DNA from: Eubacterium ramulus ATCC 29099
Lineage (GTDB): Bacteria; Bacillota; Clostridia; Lachnospirales; Lachnospiraceae
Length of the DNA stretch: 51,315 bases
Assembly: GCF_000469345.1 (NCBI RefSeq)
Contig: NZ_KI271096.1
Span: 39,539 to 90,853, forward strand
Direction: 5' to 3'
Shown here one piece after another: positions 7,646 to 14,741 of this stretch. The notes under the pieces were generated by a model. The model was given only the letters and a program-made list of their open reading frames with translations, was not told the DNA's origin and searched no databases. Each line of letters starts with the position of its first letter. Within the stretch, counting starts at the first letter, position 1. The position numbers and the translations under genes are program-made.

Positions 7646-7812
7646 GAAAACGAAGAATTCTGTCAGGGTAAGCGATTCAGTGAACGACTGAGTTTTGCGA
7701 GTTTTGTGCGAGCGGGAACGACCTCTTTTTCAGGCGTGAGAGCGAGCACGATAAAACCGAAGCAAAACGAGGGTAGTGAACGTCTAGCGTCCCGACAGGA
7801 TTCTTCGTTTTC
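7646..7812. repeat. 167-bp palindromic element
   Basis: The ends GAAAACGAAGAATTCTGTC and GACAGGATTCTTCGTTTTC are inverted copies with one mismatch over about 22 bases. Internal dyads include TCAGT-GAACG-ACTGA (7677-7691) and GTTTT/AAAAC arms. It lies 15-25 bases beyond the stop codon of pncB, so it could also serve as its terminator. The sequence differs from the 7341-7534 element, but the architecture is similar. Confidence 0.7.
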
Positions 7813-7836
7813 ATATTAAATTTAAGAAGCGAGCCA

Positions 7837-9303
7837 TTACACAATGTGGTATTTTGCCGCACTGAGTTCATTGAAGACTTTTTGTTTCAGGTCATATAAG
7901 TTATCAGACAGATCCACATATACGTTGGATGGATTTACGAAACGCATATTTTCATCCCATAGTGTAGCTTTTTCCTGTGTACAGATGGACTGGATTTCCA
8001 TAACACTCGGAGAAGTGTATACACATTTTCCTTCTTCAAAGATCGGAACCAGAAGTTTCCGCATAGTGTAAGTGCCACCGACGATGCGAGTGCGTTTCCA
8101 TGTCTCATTCGGATCAAAGAGTACCATGTCTTCATTTTCATCAAAGGTTTCATTTGCCAGGCAGATCAGATCTGCACGGATTTTTCCTGTTTCTTTATCA
8201 TAAATACGATAAATCTCTTTGTTGCCCGGATTGGTAACTTTCTCCGTGTTTTCAGAAAGTTTGATCTTTGGTGTGAAGTGCCCATCTTCATTGCGGATGG
8301 CAGCAAGTTTGTATACACCGCCGAAAGCCGGGCAGTCTCTGGAGGTGATCAGGCTTGTACCGACACCCCAGGAGGTGATTTTTGCACCCTGGATCTTCAG
8401 GGTCTCGATCAGATATTCGTCCAGATCGTTGGAAGCGGAGATGATGGCATCCGGGAATCCGGCAGTATCCAGCATTTGCCGTACTTTCTTGGACAGATAA
8501 GCCAGGTCTCCGCTGTCCATCCGGATACCATAATTGTGCAGTTTTACACCGGCATCTTTCATCTCCTGGAATACGCGGATGGCATTTGGAATACCGGATT
8601 TTAAAGTGTCATAGGTATCGACCAGCAGAATGCAGGCATTCGGATATAGCTCCGCATATGTTTTGAATGCGGTGTACTCGTCCGGAAAACTCATGATCCA
8701 GCTGTGGGCGTGTGTGCCTTTGACCGGAATGTTGAAAATCTGTCCTGCAAGTACGTTGGAAGTTCCGCAGCAGCCGCCAATGACAGCAGCGCGGGCACCG
8801 TAAATACCGGAATCCGGTCCCTGTGCACGGCGCAGGCCGAATTCCATGACACCGTCGTTTTGTGCTGCATAGCAGACACGGGCTGCTTTTGTGGCGATGA
8901 GGCTCTGATGGTTCAAAATATTTAAAATAGCGGTTTCTACCAGCTGTGCTTCCATGATTGGTGCGATAACTTTGATGAATGGCTCACGGGGGAACATCAC
9001 GGTGCCTTCCGGAATTGCATAAATACTGCCGGAAAAACGGAACGTACTCAGATATTTTAAGAAATCTTCGTCAAACATATTCAGACTCTGCAGATAGCGG
9101 ATATCGTCCGCAGAGAACTGAAGATTTTTGATGTAATCGATGACCTGTTCCAGACCACAGGCGATGGCATAGCCGCCACCACATGGATTTTCCCGGTAAA
9201 ATGCATCAAATACAACCACGTCATTGTTCCGGGCTTTGAAATAGCCCTGCATCATTGTTATTTCGTATAAATCAGTAAGTAATGTCAGATTTAATGATCT
9301 CAT
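7837..9303 (-). CDS. pncB: Nicotinate phosphoribosyltransferase
   Basis: Converts nicotinate, PRPP and ATP to nicotinate mononucleotide, the entry point of NAD salvage (Preiss-Handler pathway). The 488-residue length is normal for the long Firmicutes type. Motifs include the N-terminal LLTDLYEITMMQGYF, GTHAHSWIMSF with the conserved His, the phosphate-binding GIRMDSGDLAYLS and SNDLDEYLI. The only usable start is the ATG at 9303, yet its ribosome site (GGGAGG, 9339-9334) is 30 bases away, with a perfect palindrome between. It diverges from the UroD-family gene. Confidence 0.95.
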   Translation of the reverse strand: MRSLNLTLLTDLYEITMMQGYFKARNNDVVVFDAFYRENPCGGGYAIACGLEQVIDYIKNLQFSADDIRYLQSLNMFDEDFLKYLSTFRFSGSIYAIPEGTVMFPREPFIKVIAPIMEAQLVETAILNILNHQSLIATKAARVCYAAQNDGVMEFGLRRAQGPDSGIYGARAAVIGGCCGTSNVLAGQIFNIPVKGTHAHSWIMSFPDEYTAFKTYAELYPNACILLVDTYDTLKSGIPNAIRVFQEMKDAGVKLHNYGIRMDSGDLAYLSKKVRQMLDTAGFPDAIISASNDLDEYLIETLKIQGAKITSWGVGTSLITSRDCPAFGGVYKLAAIRNEDGHFTPKIKLSENTEKVTNPGNKEIYRIYDKETGKIRADLICLANETFDENEDMVLFDPNETWKRTRIVGGTYTMRKLLVPIFEEGKCVYTSPSVMEIQSICTQEKATLWDENMRFVNPSNVYVDLSDNLYDLKQKVFNELSAAKYHIV

Positions 9304-9307
9304 AGTA

Positions 9308-9331
9308 TCAGTTTGACCGGCGGCCGGTCAT
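9308..9331 (-). other. Seven-codon leader frame before pncB
   Basis: An ATG two bases after the only good ribosome site opens a frame encoding MTGRRSN and stops at TGA, 4 bases before the pncB ATG. Translational coupling into pncB is possible. Alternatively the site serves pncB directly and this frame is chance. Confidence 0.35.
9314..9330 (-). promoter_or_regulatory. 17-bp perfect palindrome in the pncB leader
   Basis: TGACCGGCGGCCGGTCA is an 8-bp perfect inverted repeat around one base. It lies between the ribosome site and the start of pncB and about 8-24 bases downstream of the predicted transcription start. It may be a repressor operator or an RNA hairpin that gates or shortens the distance to the start codon. 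Confidence 0.5.
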
Positions 9332-9343
9332 TTCCTCCCTATC

Positions 9344-9372
9344 CTTATAATACTGGCAGACTGCGCTGTCAG
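9344..9372 (-). promoter_or_regulatory. pncB promoter
   Basis: CTGACA (-35, 9372-9367) is followed by exactly 17 bases and then TATAAG (-10, 9349-9344) on the minus strand. The expected start of transcription falls at or just before the GGGAGG ribosome site, so the leader is very short. Confidence 0.55.
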
Positions 9373-9527
9373 TCATTTTTGTAAATGTCTTTTTTCCAGT
9401 ATACACTTTTTTCAGAAAACTTCCAGTTATTTTTCAGCAAAATGATATCCGGCATTGTCCAAAAAAGCATAACCAGACGGTAGGACAAATGATAACTAAA
9501 GTGTATGACAAGATGGGATTTATTCAG
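9373..9527. other. Divergent spacer pncB / UroD-family gene
   Basis: AT-rich, no gene seen. It separates the pncB promoter from the candidate promoter of the methyltransferase gene. Confidence 0.4.
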
Positions 9528-9556
9528 TGTACATGCATCAGGATAATAGATATACT
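9528..9556 (+). promoter_or_regulatory. Candidate promoter of the UroD-family gene
   Basis: TGTACA (9528-9533), a 17-base spacer and TATACT (9551-9556). The -35 matches consensus at four of six positions and the -10 at five of six. The start codon is 80 bases downstream. Confidence 0.45.
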
Positions 9557-9635
9557 TGATTTATCAAAAAGAAATGTCATTGAACAGTGGCGGAAAAAAT
9601 AAGGACAAGTATTGCCAAACATGGAGGAATGTATT

Positions 9636-10754
9636 ATGGGTAAATATGAAGAGAATCTTGAATTATTGAGAAAAGCGGTTCGCTGTGAGCCGGTGGACCG
9701 TGTACCGGTGGTTCCATGTGGAAACGCGTATTTTGCACGGGCACAGCATGTATTATTAAAAGATTATATCACGGATTTCGATAAAGCCTGCGATGCAAAT
9801 CTGACGGAACTAAAGCGCATTGGAGCAGATGGTACACAGAATGTGATCTTTTCCCCGTATCTGCTGGGTACACAGTGGCTGTCTAAAGCAGCACTTCCGG
9901 GACAGGAACTGGGCGATGATGATATGTGGCAGATCAAAGAGTTTGAGAACATGCAGTTTGAGGATTATGAGAAGATCAAAGAGATGGGATGGGATGCATT
10001 CCAGAAACAGTTTATCGCAGAAAAATGTGACAATAACTGGGAAAACCTGAAACCGTTTTTTGAAGCAAATCCCCGCTGCTATCAGAAGTTTTATGAAGCA
10101 GGTATTCCGTGTATCGCTGATTTCCTGATGATCACACCGTTTGAGTATTTCTGCGGCGGACGTTCCCTGGAAGCATTCTTTATGGATGATCTGATGGAAG
10201 AACCGGAGTTGATGCATGAAATTTTTGATATGGTATTGGAGCATAATCTGAAAGCTTATAAACAGCAGATAAAAGATACCCATGCCCTGGGCGTATGGAT
10301 TGGAGGATGGAGAACCGGCCCGGATCTGGTTTCCCCGAAGATGTTTGATGAATTCGTATGGCCGGCCTTTAAAGCTTACTATGACCTGTGTATCGAGATG
10401 AACGTCATTCCGACGTTCCATCTGGATTCCTGCTGGAATCTGGATCTGGATAAGTTTAAACGTCTGGAAGACAAGACCTATATCCTGGCACTGGATTCCA
10501 AAACAGATATTCGCAAAGCAAGAGAAGTACTTGGAAAAGATGTATGTATCCTCGGTGATGTTCCGTGTGAACTGATGACATTTGGTACACCGGAGGAGGT
10601 AAAAGAGTATGTGACAAAACTTCTGGAAGATATCGGACCTTGGGGTTGTATGATCGCAACCGGATGTGATATCCCGTCAGATGCAAAACCGGAAAATGTG
10701 CTTGCCATGAGTGAGGCTGCACATGATTTCCTGAAGACACATCCGCAGAAATAA
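9636..10754 (+). CDS. UroD-family corrinoid/methyl transferase
   Basis: A 372-residue TIM-barrel protein of the uroporphyrinogen decarboxylase superfamily, in the MtaA/MtbA/MtvB-like branch that moves methyl groups to or from corrinoid proteins. Candidate zinc ligands are His262 and Cys266 (FHLDSCWN) and Cys344 (ATGCDIPSDAKPENV, the typical family ending). ATG 9636 is preferred because GGAGG lies 8 bases upstream; an in-frame TTG at 9612 has no such site. Its neighbours (symporter, LysR, DUF2284, RACo-like activator) argue for one-carbon metabolism rather than haem synthesis. The methyl donor is unknown. Confidence 0.8.
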   Translation: MGKYEENLELLRKAVRCEPVDRVPVVPCGNAYFARAQHVLLKDYITDFDKACDANLTELKRIGADGTQNVIFSPYLLGTQWLSKAALPGQELGDDDMWQIKEFENMQFEDYEKIKEMGWDAFQKQFIAEKCDNNWENLKPFFEANPRCYQKFYEAGIPCIADFLMITPFEYFCGGRSLEAFFMDDLMEEPELMHEIFDMVLEHNLKAYKQQIKDTHALGVWIGGWRTGPDLVSPKMFDEFVWPAFKAYYDLCIEMNVIPTFHLDSCWNLDLDKFKRLEDKTYILALDSKTDIRKAREVLGKDVCILGDVPCELMTFGTPEEVKEYVTKLLEDIGPWGCMIATGCDIPSDAKPENVLAMSEAAHDFLKTHPQK

Positions 10755-10774
10755 TCAAATAATCAAATCCTTAC

Positions 10775-10813
10775 AAACCACCCCTTGGAAAGTTTATTTC
10801 CAAGGGGTGGTTT
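10775..10813 (+). terminator. Terminator after the UroD-family gene
   Basis: AAACCACCCCTTGGAAA (10775-10791) pairs perfectly with TTTCCAAGGGGTGGTTT (10797-10813) around a 5-base loop. The stem is very stable, with a weak T tail. It separates the methyltransferase gene from the symporter transcript. Confidence 0.8.
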
Positions 10814-11044
10814 GCCCACAACATCATCTTATAAAAGAAATGAATACACAAACGGCATAGAATCATAACCAAAACCGATGACAAAACCGATAGAATATAT
10901 AAATATAACAAAAAATAAATATAAAATATATACAATATGTATAAAAAACAAGCGAGAAAAAGTGCTTTTGATAACCGTTGTGTATCAGTGTATGAATGCA
11001 GAAAGAATCATTACCAAACTGCATGGCAGAATGACTTTTACAAA
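10814..11044 (+). other. AT-rich stretch upstream of the symporter
   Basis: Very A/T-rich, with runs of ATAAATATA. Short open frames here lack ribosome sites and recognisable domains, so I call no gene. It may hold regulator sites for the LysR protein downstream, but none can be defined. Confidence 0.4.
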
Positions 11045-11074
11045 TTGGATTCTGGAGCAGGGAACACTTATAAT
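11045..11074 (+). promoter_or_regulatory. Candidate symporter promoter
   Basis: TTGGAT (11045-11050), an 18-base spacer and a consensus TATAAT (11069-11074), about 100 bases upstream of the symporter start. Confidence 0.45.
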
Positions 11075-11172
11075 GTGAGTGTAAAAACAGATAAGAAATT
11101 CCGGAAAAAAATCTGTGGAGTGTAGAGAAAATGTATAGCTCATGATTTGAGAGAAAGAAGGTAAGGTAGATT

Positions 11173-12642
11173 ATGAATTGGGGAATACTGGCATTTGTTA
11201 TTATTTATGAAGTTTTAACGGTTGTTGGCGTCGGTCTGGTCATTGCCCGGAAAAATAAACACAGTGTGGAGGAAGGAATCTTTGCACTTGCAGGAAAAGG
11301 GCTGCCAACTGCACAGGTCGGTGTCACACTTGCTTTGACCATGCTTGGTTCCGCACATATCTGGGGTACCTGTGAGAATGCTTATTCCATGGGTTCTATC
11401 GCAACCTGGTTTGGTATTGCATGTACGGTCATGATGATCGTGATTACACAGATCACCGGTCCATGGGTAAGAAAAATCGGAACAGATACCATGCCGGATC
11501 TGTTTGGTAAATTATATGGAAAGAAAATGCGTATCCTGTGCGCCTGTGTTATGGGACCGTTAGTATTCGGATGTCTGTGTCTGGAAACACAGTGTATCGC
11601 AGTTACATTCGTGGCATGTACCGGCTGGTCCTACACCGTAGGTGCAATCGTAGGCGGAGCGTTCGGTATCCTCTATGTACTGCTCGCAGGTATGAAAGAA
11701 GTATCCTGGCTGAATATGATCAATGCGGTATTTATGTATGCAGCACTGATCATCGCACTGATCGCAATGTTTGTATACCTTCCGGGTAACGGATGGGAGG
11801 ATGTGGCACAGAATATTACAGATTCCGGAAATGCATGGATGCTTGATATCTTTGGAAATAAAAACCTGATCATCGGATTCGCAATCCCGACGATTTTCTG
11901 TACATCCATGTTCCAGGGCGTATCCCAGATGGGATTACAGACCTGTATCGCTGCAAAAGATGTTAAATCCGTAAAGAAATCTATCTGGCTGGCAGGCCCG
12001 GTCAACGGTCTGTTCTGTATCATTCCGGCTCTGCTTGGTATGGCAGCACTGGCACTTGGATATTATAAACTGGCTGGCGACAGCGCGATGATGATGACAC
12101 CGATGATGATGCTTGAAGTACTTCCGCATTGGGTAGTAGCACTGATCTGTGCATCCTTCCTTGGAGCGTTGTTATCCACATTTGCGATGACATCCCTTTG
12201 CCCGGCAACTATTTTTGCATACGATTTGTATGGCGGATTATACAAACCGGAAGCAACAGAGAAAGAAAAAACGCTGGTGATGAGAATCATGATCGTCATC
12301 GTAGGTATTCTTGCAATCGTATTGTGCAACTTCCAGCCGGCCGTTGTAACAACGATCAACTGGATCTTTACCTGGGGCGTACCGCTTTTTGTAATGCTGG
12401 TTATTGGCTTATGCTGGAAACGCAATACTACAGCTGCAATGATCACTATGTTTGTATCATGGATCGCAAATATCGTATGGATAACCTGTGGACTGCAGGA
12501 GCGTCTGGGAATGGTAAATTTCCATCAGGTATATCTGTGCATGATTGTTTCAGTGATCCTTGGCCTTGTTCTGACAGCCGTGCTGCCTGGAACAAAACCT
12601 GGATATTTCCGCTTATCCAAAGAAGAAAAAGCGGCTTGCTAG
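11173..12642 (+). CDS. Sodium:solute symporter (SSF family)
   Basis: Integral membrane transporter of 489 residues with about 13 hydrophobic segments, using the LeuT fold typical of sodium-coupled SSF carriers. The N-terminal part shows GLVIARKNKHSVEEGIFALAGKGLP followed by a glycine/alanine-rich helix with GSAHIWGTCENAYSMG. The substrate cannot be read from sequence. Location beside a methyltransferase and corrinoid activator suggests a methylated small compound. AAGGTAAGG precedes the ATG. Two small membrane-protein genes follow 19 and 138 bases after its stop. Confidence 0.88.
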   Translation: MNWGILAFVIIYEVLTVVGVGLVIARKNKHSVEEGIFALAGKGLPTAQVGVTLALTMLGSAHIWGTCENAYSMGSIATWFGIACTVMMIVITQITGPWVRKIGTDTMPDLFGKLYGKKMRILCACVMGPLVFGCLCLETQCIAVTFVACTGWSYTVGAIVGGAFGILYVLLAGMKEVSWLNMINAVFMYAALIIALIAMFVYLPGNGWEDVAQNITDSGNAWMLDIFGNKNLIIGFAIPTIFCTSMFQGVSQMGLQTCIAAKDVKSVKKSIWLAGPVNGLFCIIPALLGMAALALGYYKLAGDSAMMMTPMMMLEVLPHWVVALICASFLGALLSTFAMTSLCPATIFAYDLYGGLYKPEATEKEKTLVMRIMIVIVGILAIVLCNFQPAVVTTINWIFTWGVPLFVMLVIGLCWKRNTTAAMITMFVSWIANIVWITCGLQERLGMVNFHQVYLCMIVSVILGLVLTAVLPGTKPGYFRLSKEEKAAC

Positions 12643-12661
12643 GAAAAGGAGGAAAAGATAG

Positions 12662-12766
12662 ATGGTAGCTCATATTGTTCTGGAAAGTGCACTTATGGTA
12701 TTTGGAATCACAATTGCCGGTTATTTCATCGGCAAACTGTTTAAAGAGGCAGAAAGAGAAGATTAA
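12662..12766 (+). CDS. Membrane microprotein 1 (34 residues), symporter-linked
   Basis: A 34-residue single-pass peptide with a strong AGGAGG ribosome site at ideal spacing. A hydrophobic helix spans about residues 10-24 (ALMVFGITIAGYFIG), with small residues spaced G20-x3-G24 suited to helix packing. It ends in a charged tail, KLFKEAERED. Its place directly after the symporter suggests a small accessory subunit, as seen for other sodium symporters with tiny partner genes. The function is inferred from position. Confidence 0.7.
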   Translation: MVAHIVLESALMVFGITIAGYFIGKLFKEAERED

Positions 12767-12780
12767 AGGGGGAAATTGAT

Positions 12781-12891
12781 ATGCTGGCAATTACGATGAC
12801 ACAGGGTTGGATGATTGGAATCATCGCATTTATGGCAGTGTTTGGAATCTGTGCGGGTGTTTTTTCCGTACTTGGCAAAAAGAGAAAATAG
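12781..12891 (+). CDS. Membrane microprotein 2 (36 residues), symporter-linked
   Basis: Starts 15 bases after microprotein 1, with AAAGGGGGAA as ribosome site. A hydrophobic helix spans about residues 11-31, carrying G9-x3-G13 and G22-x3-G26 motifs. It ends in the basic tail KKRK, complementary to the acidic tail of its neighbour. Positive-inside placement puts the C-terminus in the cytoplasm. It is probably a second small subunit of the transporter. A terminator follows 46 bases downstream, so symporter and both peptides form one unit. Confidence 0.7.
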   Translation: MLAITMTQGWMIGIIAFMAVFGICAGVFSVLGKKRK

Positions 12892-12937
12892 ACAGTACAT
12901 ACATCGTGTGATCTGGTGAAAAATCCCGTGTAATGTG

Positions 12938-12981
12938 CAGGAAGTCCTGTGGTACAGACAAGTACAGCAGGACTTCCTTTT
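12938..12981 (+). terminator. Terminator of the symporter operon
   Basis: CAGGAAGTCCTG (12938-12949) and CAGGACTTCCT (12968-12978) form a 10-11 bp stem closing a long loop, followed by TTTT. It isolates the symporter operon from the LysR gene. Confidence 0.75.
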
Positions 12982-12996
12982 ATCGGCATGTTTTTT

Positions 12997-13025
12997 TTGC
13001 AAAAACAGGCGAGATATGGTAGTAT
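12997..13025 (+). promoter_or_regulatory. Candidate promoter of lysR 1
   Basis: TTGCAA (12997-13002), a 17-base spacer and TAGTAT (13020-13025), close upstream of the CAGGAGG ribosome site of the LysR gene. Confidence 0.4.
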
Positions 13026-13049
13026 GGATAAACAGGAGGGTTTTGCACT

Positions 13050-13937
13050 ATGAACATGATTCAGATGAAATATTTTATTACGGCAGCAAAGTGTCTGAAT
13101 TTTACGAAAGCGGCAGATAAACTGTTTATCACGCAGCCGGCACTGAGTCGTCAGATTGCTTCCATGGAAGCAGAACTGAATATGCAGCTGTTTATCCGAA
13201 ATAACCGTTCTGTACGGCTGACACCGGCAGCAGTGGTGCTTCTAGAAGGATTTGAAAAGATTTATAATGAATATAATGTGACAGTAGCAAAGGCTCTGAA
13301 TAGTTTCCAGGGATTGAGCGGTGAATTGAACATTGGCATTCTGGACGGTACTTATGTGGGAGACCTGTTCCCGGGTGTATTAAAACATTTTGCAAATTGT
13401 TATCCAAATGTGAAGATTAATTTACAGAATTATAGTTTTAATGCATTGGTAGAGAATCTATACAGCAGTAGGCTCGATTTGATCATTACATTGAGATTCG
13501 ATGTGGAACATCGGGAAAAAATGAAGTATCGTGTGATAGAAGAGACCAGGGATCATGTGGTGGTACATAAGGATCACCGGTTGGCCAATGCATCTTATGT
13601 AAAGCTTTCTGATTTCAAAGATGATACTTTTATTATGGTGTCCCCGGAAGATTCGGAAGAATCTCCAAAACTGATCATTGATGCCTGCAAAATGAGTGGA
13701 TTCAATCCTCAGGTAAAGTTTGCAAGCTCTGTGCAGGAGGAGATGCTCTGGGTGCAGGCCGGTGTGGGCGTATGTATTCTGGATTCACGGAATCTGCTGT
13801 CTAATAACGATACGGTACGGTTTTTGAATACGGATATCATCAGTGATCCAAGCCTTGTTATGGCATGGAATATTGATAATTACAATCCGATGAGGGAAAT
13901 ATTTGTAGACAATTTCTTCTGCGATGATAAGAAGTAA
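13050..13937 (+). CDS. LysR-family regulator 1
   Basis: LysR-type transcriptional regulator of 295 residues. The N-terminal winged helix-turn-helix shows FITAAKCLNFTKAADKLFITQPALSRQIASMEAEL (stretches at residues 9-43), followed by the two-lobed effector domain from about residue 90. It follows the symporter operon in the same direction behind a terminator, so it is the natural candidate regulator of that operon and perhaps of the methyltransferase gene. The ligand is unknown. CAGGAGG precedes the ATG. Confidence 0.88.
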   Translation: MNMIQMKYFITAAKCLNFTKAADKLFITQPALSRQIASMEAELNMQLFIRNNRSVRLTPAAVVLLEGFEKIYNEYNVTVAKALNSFQGLSGELNIGILDGTYVGDLFPGVLKHFANCYPNVKINLQNYSFNALVENLYSSRLDLIITLRFDVEHREKMKYRVIEETRDHVVVHKDHRLANASYVKLSDFKDDTFIMVSPEDSEESPKLIIDACKMSGFNPQVKFASSVQEEMLWVQAGVGVCILDSRNLLSNNDTVRFLNTDIISDPSLVMAWNIDNYNPMREIFVDNFFCDDKK

Positions 13938-13950
13938 CAGTAGATATAAT

Positions 13951-13996
13951 TGAACGCAGAACAAGTAGCAAAAGCGGATTGCGAATGTCGATTTAC
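13951..13996 (+). repeat. Repeat A, copy 4 (internal deletion)
   Basis: The 5' arm TGAACGCAG is joined almost directly to the terminal hairpin region (GTAGCAAAAGCGGATTGCG), so all internal hairpins of the full element are missing. The terminal stem is damaged: TCGATTT replaces TCCGCTTT. Confidence 0.7.
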
Positions 13997-14047
13997 TGAT
14001 ATATGAATCAGAGATGACGGAAATATTGTTACATTTCCGGATAGAAG

Positions 14048-14073
14048 AGTCAGGCTCAAATGCCTGACTTTTT
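14048..14073 (+). terminator. Terminator after lysR 1
   Basis: AGTCAGGC (14048-14055), loop TCAAAT and GCCTGACT (14062-14069) run straight into TTTTT. This is a textbook intrinsic terminator, 110 bases after lysR 1 and 88 bases before the DUF2284 gene. Confidence 0.85.
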
Positions 14074-14160
14074 GGGGGTTTCAGTAAGTATCAGGGAAAA
14101 TTCGATAATACAGACGGTGAGAAGACACTGCTGAAAAAATGATCAGAGGGGGAAGCTATT

Positions 14161-14700
14161 ATGGATTTACAGACATTGATCAAGGATGCAAAAGAACGTT
14201 TTGGATTTGAAGAAGCCGGTGCGCTGAATGTGGAGGCACTGGAGTTTTTGCCGGAAGTACGGCAGATGTGTGCGGCAGACCGCTGCCGTTCTTTTAACAG
14301 AAACTGGTCCTGCCCGCCGGGATGCGGCACGCTGGAAGAGATTTCTGAGCGGGTGAAACCGTATACCAGAGGTATCCTGGTGCAGTCGATAGGACAGCTG
14401 GAGGATGAGTTTGATGTGGAGACGATGATGGAGACAGAGCATACTCAGAAAGCACGGTTTGCACAGCTGGTGGAATATGTGCGTTCTAAGGAGCCGGACT
14501 GCATTCCGATGGCAGCAGGAGCCTGCCAGGTATGCAAAAAATGCACCTATCCGGATGAGCCGTGCAGATTTCCGGAGAAATCCATTCCGTCGATGGAAGC
14601 GTATGGATTGTTTGTGAGTAAAGTCTGCATCCAGTCTGGCATGAAGTATAATTATGGAAAAAATACCATCGCGTACAGCAGCTGTATTTTGCTGAAATAG
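14161..14700 (+). CDS. DUF2284 cysteine-rich metal-binding protein
   Basis: A 179-residue protein that I assign to DUF2284, predicted metal or iron-sulfur binding, of unknown function. Cysteines cluster in two places: CAADRCRSFNRNWSCPPGC near residues 39-57, and CQVCKKCTYPDEPCRFP near 122-139. Such proteins often accompany corrinoid-dependent methyltransferase genes, which fits the RACo-like gene 41 bases downstream. GAGGGGG precedes the ATG. It appears to be the first gene of the long run that continues into cobalamin synthesis. Confidence 0.75.
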   Translation: MDLQTLIKDAKERFGFEEAGALNVEALEFLPEVRQMCAADRCRSFNRNWSCPPGCGTLEEISERVKPYTRGILVQSIGQLEDEFDVETMMETEHTQKARFAQLVEYVRSKEPDCIPMAAGACQVCKKCTYPDEPCRFPEKSIPSMEAYGLFVSKVCIQSGMKYNYGKNTIAYSSCILLK

Positions 14701-14741
14701 ATTTCTGTACAAACGGATGAGTGAAGGAACAGGTAACAGTA

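Noticed and set aside
7616-7819. A 67-codon frame overlapping the 7646-7812 palindrome
   Set aside because: It is created by the inverted repeat, has no ribosome site and resembles no protein.
9636-10754. Calling this gene hemE (uroporphyrinogen decarboxylase)
   Set aside because: The HemE substrate-binding N-terminus is missing. The ending GCDIPSDAKPENV and the likely His/Cys zinc set point to the MtaA-like methyltransferase branch.
10878-11125. Two overlapping open frames of 62-66 codons upstream of the symporter
   Set aside because: No ribosome sites, low-complexity AT-rich composition, and they overlap a candidate promoter at 11045-11074.
13938-14160. Possible cobalamin riboswitch upstream of the DUF2284 gene
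   Set aside because: Neither the B12-box core nor the expected pseudoknot arms could be found. The gap is accounted for by repeat A copy 4 and an intrinsic terminator.
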